Both the position numbers and the translations under genes were made by a program. From assembly GCA_965153355.1 (NCBI GenBank), contig OZ231126.1:75578001-75642000 (forward strand): 64,000 nt of DNA, read 5' to 3'. The notes under the pieces are model-generated. The model ran no database searches. It saw only the letters and a list, made by a program, of their open reading frames with translations, and was not told the origin of the DNA. Shown piece after piece: positions 59,868-64,000 of this stretch (positions within the stretch are counted from its first letter, which is position 1; the number at the start of each line of letters is the position of its first letter). The stretch is from Flaccisagitta enflata (lineage: Eukaryota > Chaetognatha > Sagittoidea > Aphragmophora).

Positions 59868-60470
59868 GGCAGCGAAAGGCAGCGGCCTCAAAGGGGTTGA
59901 TGACCTATGCTGTCACACATATTGGGAATTTTCTCCTTCTCCTTCTCCTCCTACGTCCGTACCCGCCCCCCAGCTTCGAGGCTCAAATTCTAGTCCGAAG
60001 ACCCAAATCCCAGTCCCGTGGCCCAAATCCTATCCGAAAGGTCCAAATCCTAGTCTCAAGGCCCAAATTCTAGCCTGGAGACCCAAATCCCTGCCTTGAG
60101 GTCCAAGTCCCATCCTTTAGGCTCAAACCCCAGCCCTGAGGCCTCAAGTTTCATAACCTGGCCTTGAGGATGAAATTTGGGTCTCAAGGCTGGGATTTGG
60201 GCCTTTAGGCTAGAATTTGGGCCTTGAGGCTAGGATTTGGTCCTTTTGGATAGGGCCACAGGACTGGGATTTGGGTCTCAGGACTAGAATTTAGACCTCG
60301 AAGCTGGGGGGCGGGTACAGATGTAGGAGGAGAAGGAGAAGGAGAAAATTCCCCATATGTGTGAAAGCATAGGTCATCAACCCTTTTGGGGCCGCTGCCC
60401 TGCTTCCCCCTCAACTTCAAGTACAACCTACTTGGGCAGGGCACGGGTACCGCTGACCATCTAACGCTTT
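59868..60470. mobile_element. Fold-back element FBM-6 with inverted minisatellite core
   Basis: About 80 bp at 59877-59957 (GGCAGCGGCCTCAAAGGGGT, TGACCTATGCTGTCACACAT, CTCCTTCTCCTTCTCCTCCT) recur inverted at 60323-60402. The minisatellite GGCCCAAATCCTAGTCT also inverts near 60150, so almost the entire element can form one long hairpin. The lead-in on the right reads GGGTACCGCTGACCATCTAA. Confidence 0.85.
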
Positions 60471-60592
60471 TGCGACTATTCCACTTTTCGACTTGATCAT
60501 TACGGATGGACCGATGGACCGATGGACCAACAGACAGACGGACGGACGGACGGATAAAGCCTCTTATAGTGTCGTGTGTCCGCAACCAAAAA
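60471..60592 (+). mobile_element. THE-E hairpin end, decayed
   Basis: CCACTTTTCGACTTGATCAT, a (GATGGACC)n(GGAC)n core, AAAGCCTCTTATAG and a decayed hairpin TGTCGTGTGTCCGCAACC followed by A5. Confidence 0.72.
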
Positions 60593-61062
60593 GATGGAGC
60601 TTCGAGGCTCGAGGCTCGATGGAACTAAAGAAGGGGTGATCCTCGGCCCAATCCAAACAAATGAACAGATATACAACAAAGACACGAACACAAATATGGT
60701 GCAAGTAAAGACGACAACGGAACAAAAGAAAGCATAAACAAACATGAGTCGGCGCATCAGAATATAAACAAAAGCCAATAACAAAACAAATCACATCAAT
60801 TCCGAGAGGAGGCAGGAAAAAATCGAGGATGATATTCTATGCTGCGAAGGCTGCTGATCTCAGGGAGGAAGGGGGAGAAGGGGGGGGGGGAGAAGCATCT
60901 AAGCGGAATCTATCCGTATGGAGAAAACTAATAGGTTGGGATGAAAAAGACGAGTTTGACAAGACCTATTGGACATAGAAAATGACCCTTTCTAATGCCT
61001 AGGAAGTAAAAAAAGAAGAAGAGAAGAAGAAGTAGAAGGAGAAGAAGAAGATGAAGAAGAAG
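60593..61062. other. Unassigned sequence
   Basis: No gene or element recognised; a G run lies near 60882. Confidence 0.4.
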
Positions 61063-61318
61063 AAGATAAAGAAGAAGGAGAAGAAGAAGAAGAAGAAGAA
61101 GAAGAAGAAGAAGAAGAAGAAGAAGAAGAAGAAGAAGAAGAAGAAGAAGAAGAAGAAGAAGAAGAAGAAGAAGAAGAAGAAGAAGAAGAAGAAGAAGAAG
61201 AAGAAGAAGAAGAAGAAGAAGAAGAAGAAGAAGAAGAAGAAGAAGAAGAAGAAGAAGAAGAAGAAGAAGAAGAAGAAGAAGAAGAAGAAGAAGAAGAAGA
61301 AGAAGAAGAAGAAGAAGA
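61063..61318. repeat. (GAA)n trinucleotide microsatellite, about 80 triplets
   Basis: A nearly pure GAA run that abuts a THE-A hairpin end with no other sequence between. Confidence 0.98.
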
Positions 61319-61436
61319 ACGGACAAAGCGGGTTGTAGAGTCGCGTGCACGCGACTAAAAAAAAGTGTAATCGACTGACTGATCGACCGACCAACCGACG
61401 GAAAAAGTGGAGTCACGTGGCACGCTACTTTAAAGA
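61319..61436 (+). mobile_element. Tandem THE-A hairpin ends after the GAA tract
   Basis: CGGACAAAGCGGGTTGTAG and the perfect palindrome AGTCGCGTGCACGCGACT (61339-61356) with an A run, then a second decayed end: a GACCGACCAACCGACGG core and AGTCACGTGGCACGCTACT (about 61411). Confidence 0.75.
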
Positions 61437-61599
61437 ATCGAGAAAAGAAGAAAAAAGAAGAATGAAGCAGCAAGAATGAAGAATGAGGTGCCCACAAAAG
61501 GGGAAAAAGAAAGATGTGAAGAAGATGGAGGAGGTGACGGCGCTAAAATCGGCAGTGGAGAGAAAACGAAACTCGCTTGACTGAATATCAAAAGGAAAA
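61437..61599. other. Unassigned purine-rich sequence
   Basis: No feature recognised. Confidence 0.4.
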
Positions 61600-61675
61600 A
61601 AGGAGAAAGAGAAAGAAAAAGAGAGAGAGAGAAAGAGAAAGAGAAAGAGAAAGAGAAACAGAGAGAGAGAGAGAG

Positions 61676-61734
<59 letters not shown>

Positions 61735-61788
61735 AAGAGAAAGAGAAAGAGAAAGAGAAAGAGAAAGAGAAAGGAAAAGAAAAAGAAA
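61600..61788. repeat. (GAAAGA)n-type purine repeat
   Basis: GAGAAA and AAAGAG hexamers with short GA runs. Confidence 0.95.
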
Positions 61789-62459
61789 CCAGTCGCCCAT
61801 GGGAAATATGTGGTCAGCGATACCCGTTGCCCTGCTTTGAGTGATTGTGAATTGGAGTGAGGGGAAGCAGGGCAGCGGCCCCGAAGGGGACAATGTCCTG
61901 TAGAACAGGCAATTTTGTTTGTCCTGCCTGAAGAAGTGGATGAGATGCTGACTGACCTTTAAGAACCCCAACTGGGGTCTAAGAAGAGTGATGAAAGGCC
62001 CGAGAATGTCCATTGGAAGCTTGAGATGGCTGGCTTGAGGCTTGAACAAGCTGGATTAAGGCTTGAAAGGTCAGGACTTATTTGAAGCCTGAGAGCAATA
62101 CATTAAGGCTTAGATAGCTGATTTTAGGCCTGAGAGTCCTAATTTGAGGCCTGAGACTCTCAGGCTGAGAGGCAGGTTTGAGCCCTGAGAATTTGGATTT
62201 GAGGCCTGAGAAGCCTAAATTGAGGCCTGAGAGGCGAGGTTTGAGACCTGAGAGGTTGGATTTGAGACCTGAGAGGCCGGATTTATGGCCTGAGAGGCTG
62301 GATTTGAGAACTGAGAGGCTGGATTTGAGGCCTGAGAGGCCAGATTTGAGGCCTGAGGGGCCTGTTGAGATGGGGGGGGGACGAACGGACAAACGAACGA
62401 ATGAACGAACGAAAGTCCCCTATGTTCTACAGGACATCGTCCCCTTCGGGCCGCTGCCC

Positions 62460-62461
<2 letters not shown>
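61789..62461. mobile_element. Fold-back element FBM-7
   Basis: Lead-in GGTCAGCGATACCCGTTGCC, then left arm GGGCAGCGGCCCCGAAGGGG with ATGTCCTGTAGAACA; right arm TGTTCTACAGGACATCGTCC and CCTTCGGGCCGCTGCCCAAA. The core is a GGCCTGAGAGGCTGGATTTG minisatellite, the same sequence family as FBM-4 on the opposite strand. Confidence 0.82.
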
Positions 62462-62462
<1 letters not shown>

Positions 62463-62501
<39 letters not shown>

Positions 62502-62710
62502 AGAAGAGAGAAAGAGAAAGAAAGAGAAAGAGAGAAAGAGAAAGAGGAAGGGGAAAGAGAGAAAGAAAGAAAGAGAAAGGAAAGAAAGGGAAAAGGGAAG
62601 GGAAAGGGAAAGAAAGAAAGGAAAGGAAAGGGAAAGGAAAGGAAAGGGAAAGGAAAGGGAAAGAAAGGAAAGAGAAAGAGAAAGGGAAAGAGAAAGAGAG
62701 CGGAATAGAA
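62463..62710. repeat. (GA)n and (GGGAAA)n purine repeat
   Basis: A GA run grades into GGAAAG/GGGAAA hexamers. Confidence 0.95.
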
Positions 62711-62796
62711 AAGGAAGATGATAAAAGAGAATCTCGGCATCTCGCTTCTGATCCGGGATGGCTTTTGACCGGGAACAAGAAATGGAGTGGGAGAGA

Positions 62797-63180
62797 AAAG
62801 ATGTCGGATGGTGGATGGTGGAGGGTGGATGGTGGATGATGGATGGTGGATGGTGAGTGGTGGATGGTGGATGGTGAAGGGTGGATGGTGGATGGTGTAT
62901 GGCGGATGGTGGATGGAGGATGGTGAAGGGTGTATGGTGGAGGGTGGATGGTGGAGGGTGGAGGGTGGATGGTGGATGGTGGATGGTGGATGGTGGATGG
63001 TGGATGGTGAGTGATCTATGGTGGATGGTGAAGGGTGGATGGTGGATGGTGGATGGTGAAGGGTGGATGGTGGATGGTGGATGGTGAGTGATCTATGGTG
63101 GATGGTGGATGGTGGATGGTGGATGGTGAAGGGTGGATGGTGGATGGTGGATGGTGGAGGGTGGAGGGTGGAGGGTGGGG
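62797..63180. repeat. (GGATGGT)n 7-bp minisatellite with a higher-order unit
   Basis: GGATGGT units broken by GAAGGGT, GAGTGATCTAT and GGAGGGT variants. A longer unit including GTGAGTGATCTATGGTGG recurs near 63005 and 63082. Confidence 0.95.
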
Positions 63181-64000
63181 GATTGATGGGAAAAAGCCTG
63201 GAGAGATTAGTAGGGGACAAACTGTTGGGTGAACTGACCTTTTATTAGGTTGAGTCACTCGGGGTGGAGTAAAAATCTTAAAGGTGGAAATTGACGAACC
63301 AACATTTAGACTCTATTGACGCTAGATGCAGATCTCGTGGCTAGACTACGCGGCTATATTTTGCCCTCATAATGAATCCAAATGCAATTTTTTTCCTCCA
63401 GGGAAGGCACCAGCTCAACCTCAGATCCAGGGGCGGCCCCAGCTCCACCCCAGATCAAGGACTGAATCGAAAATCGCCTTCGTAACGCCAAATGTATTGA
63501 CTTATGGGTCTTGTAGGTCCAATTTCACATCCCTAGCACATGCATTTTTGGGCAGAAGTTAGGGGTGGGTATCGATAAGTATCAAAACATCTTTGATTGT
63601 AACCTCACCTGTATGAAATCAAGAAACAGAGGTTCAAACATTCCGATCCTAAATATCAACCTCTAACAGGGGACCAAATTGAAAGCTAGCTGAAAAGTCA
63701 TCTTCAGGAGTAGTAACTGAACGAATGAATAAATACAGAAATACAGGTTCAAGTTCTTATCATGATTTTTGGTTCTAATGTCTTTTACCAAAAGAATTTT
63801 GACACAAAAAAGTAAAACTCAGGTCTGAGTCTGATTCAAACTAACTAAGTACTACAAGAAAAATGTGATTCTAAATTATTGAAACGATGCATTTTTAAGC
63901 AGAGCATTTAAAATTTTTTACATTTGTTTATTTCAAAGAAATAGATAAATCAAGGCCAATACCGGGTGATCAGCCGGAACTGAGTAAATCTTTTTTGACG
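63181..64000. other. Unassigned sequence at the window end
   Basis: A Pro/Gln-rich open frame (63326-63562) follows a TTTTTTTCCTCCAG acceptor-like site at about 63401 but is too short to call. CCAGGGGCGGCCCCAGC (63427) and TTAGGGGTGGGTATCGATAA (63560) resemble hAT termini without partners in the window. Confidence 0.4.

Overview
The window is animal-type (most likely invertebrate) nuclear DNA, judged from GT-AG introns, Helitron, Tc1/mariner, pogo-like and hAT-like elements, extremely long microsatellites and the absence of any operon-like coding. No species can be named from the sequence. Only two protein-coding units are convincing; most of the rest is mobile-element sequence, minisatellites and simple repeats.

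Layout. 1-3252 (minus) is the N-terminal 1,084 codons of a Helitron-type transposon protein that runs off the window edge. It begins with a ubiquitin-specific protease (USP) domain, followed by a CxxC finger, six in-frame 23-residue charged repeats, a DUF6570-like cysteine region and the start of the Helitron_like_N domain. About 3.4-32.7 kb is a graveyard of non-autonomous elements and tandem repeats: a 162-bp array at 10 kb, a 54-bp array at 17.6-18.9 kb and a 29-bp array at 29.4-30.5 kb. About 33.1-41.5 kb holds the only convincing host gene: a 5.2-kb first coding exon and three further exons joined by three phase-1 GT-AG introns, predicted 2,068 residues, strongly low-complexity, with one hydrophobic segment near the N terminus. 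About 41.5-64 kb is again repeats, including a 3-kb nest of three elements at 55.5-58.6 kb and seven fold-back elements with minisatellite cores.

The most interesting system is a large group of non-autonomous elements, called here terminal-hairpin elements (THE, a name local to this annotation). Each has an 18-nt (once 22-nt) hairpin at one end flanked by T5/A5, a block resembling CTATAAGAGGCTTTGTCCGTC just inside it, a (GGTY)n tetranucleotide tract, often a private minisatellite, and a distal end reading AACAAGGCC. At least six subfamilies (A, B, C, D, E, H) have different hairpin sequences, yet stem pairing is kept by compensatory changes. In each, a motif near the distal end is the reverse complement of the outer hairpin arm plus part of the loop. 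Hairpin end, subterminal inverted motif, tetranucleotide core and lack of obvious target duplication resemble HINE/DINE-1/pearl-type Helitron (Helentron) derivatives. A Helitron protein lies at the window start, but a link between it and these elements is only inference.

Nesting gives a partial history: a THE and a TA-flanked palindromic element both inserted into an older pogo-like MITE at 55.5-58.6 kb; an 8-bp-TSD hAT-like element inserted into a THE-D copy at 26.5 kb; a THE-B copy sits inside another THE-D copy at 13 kb.
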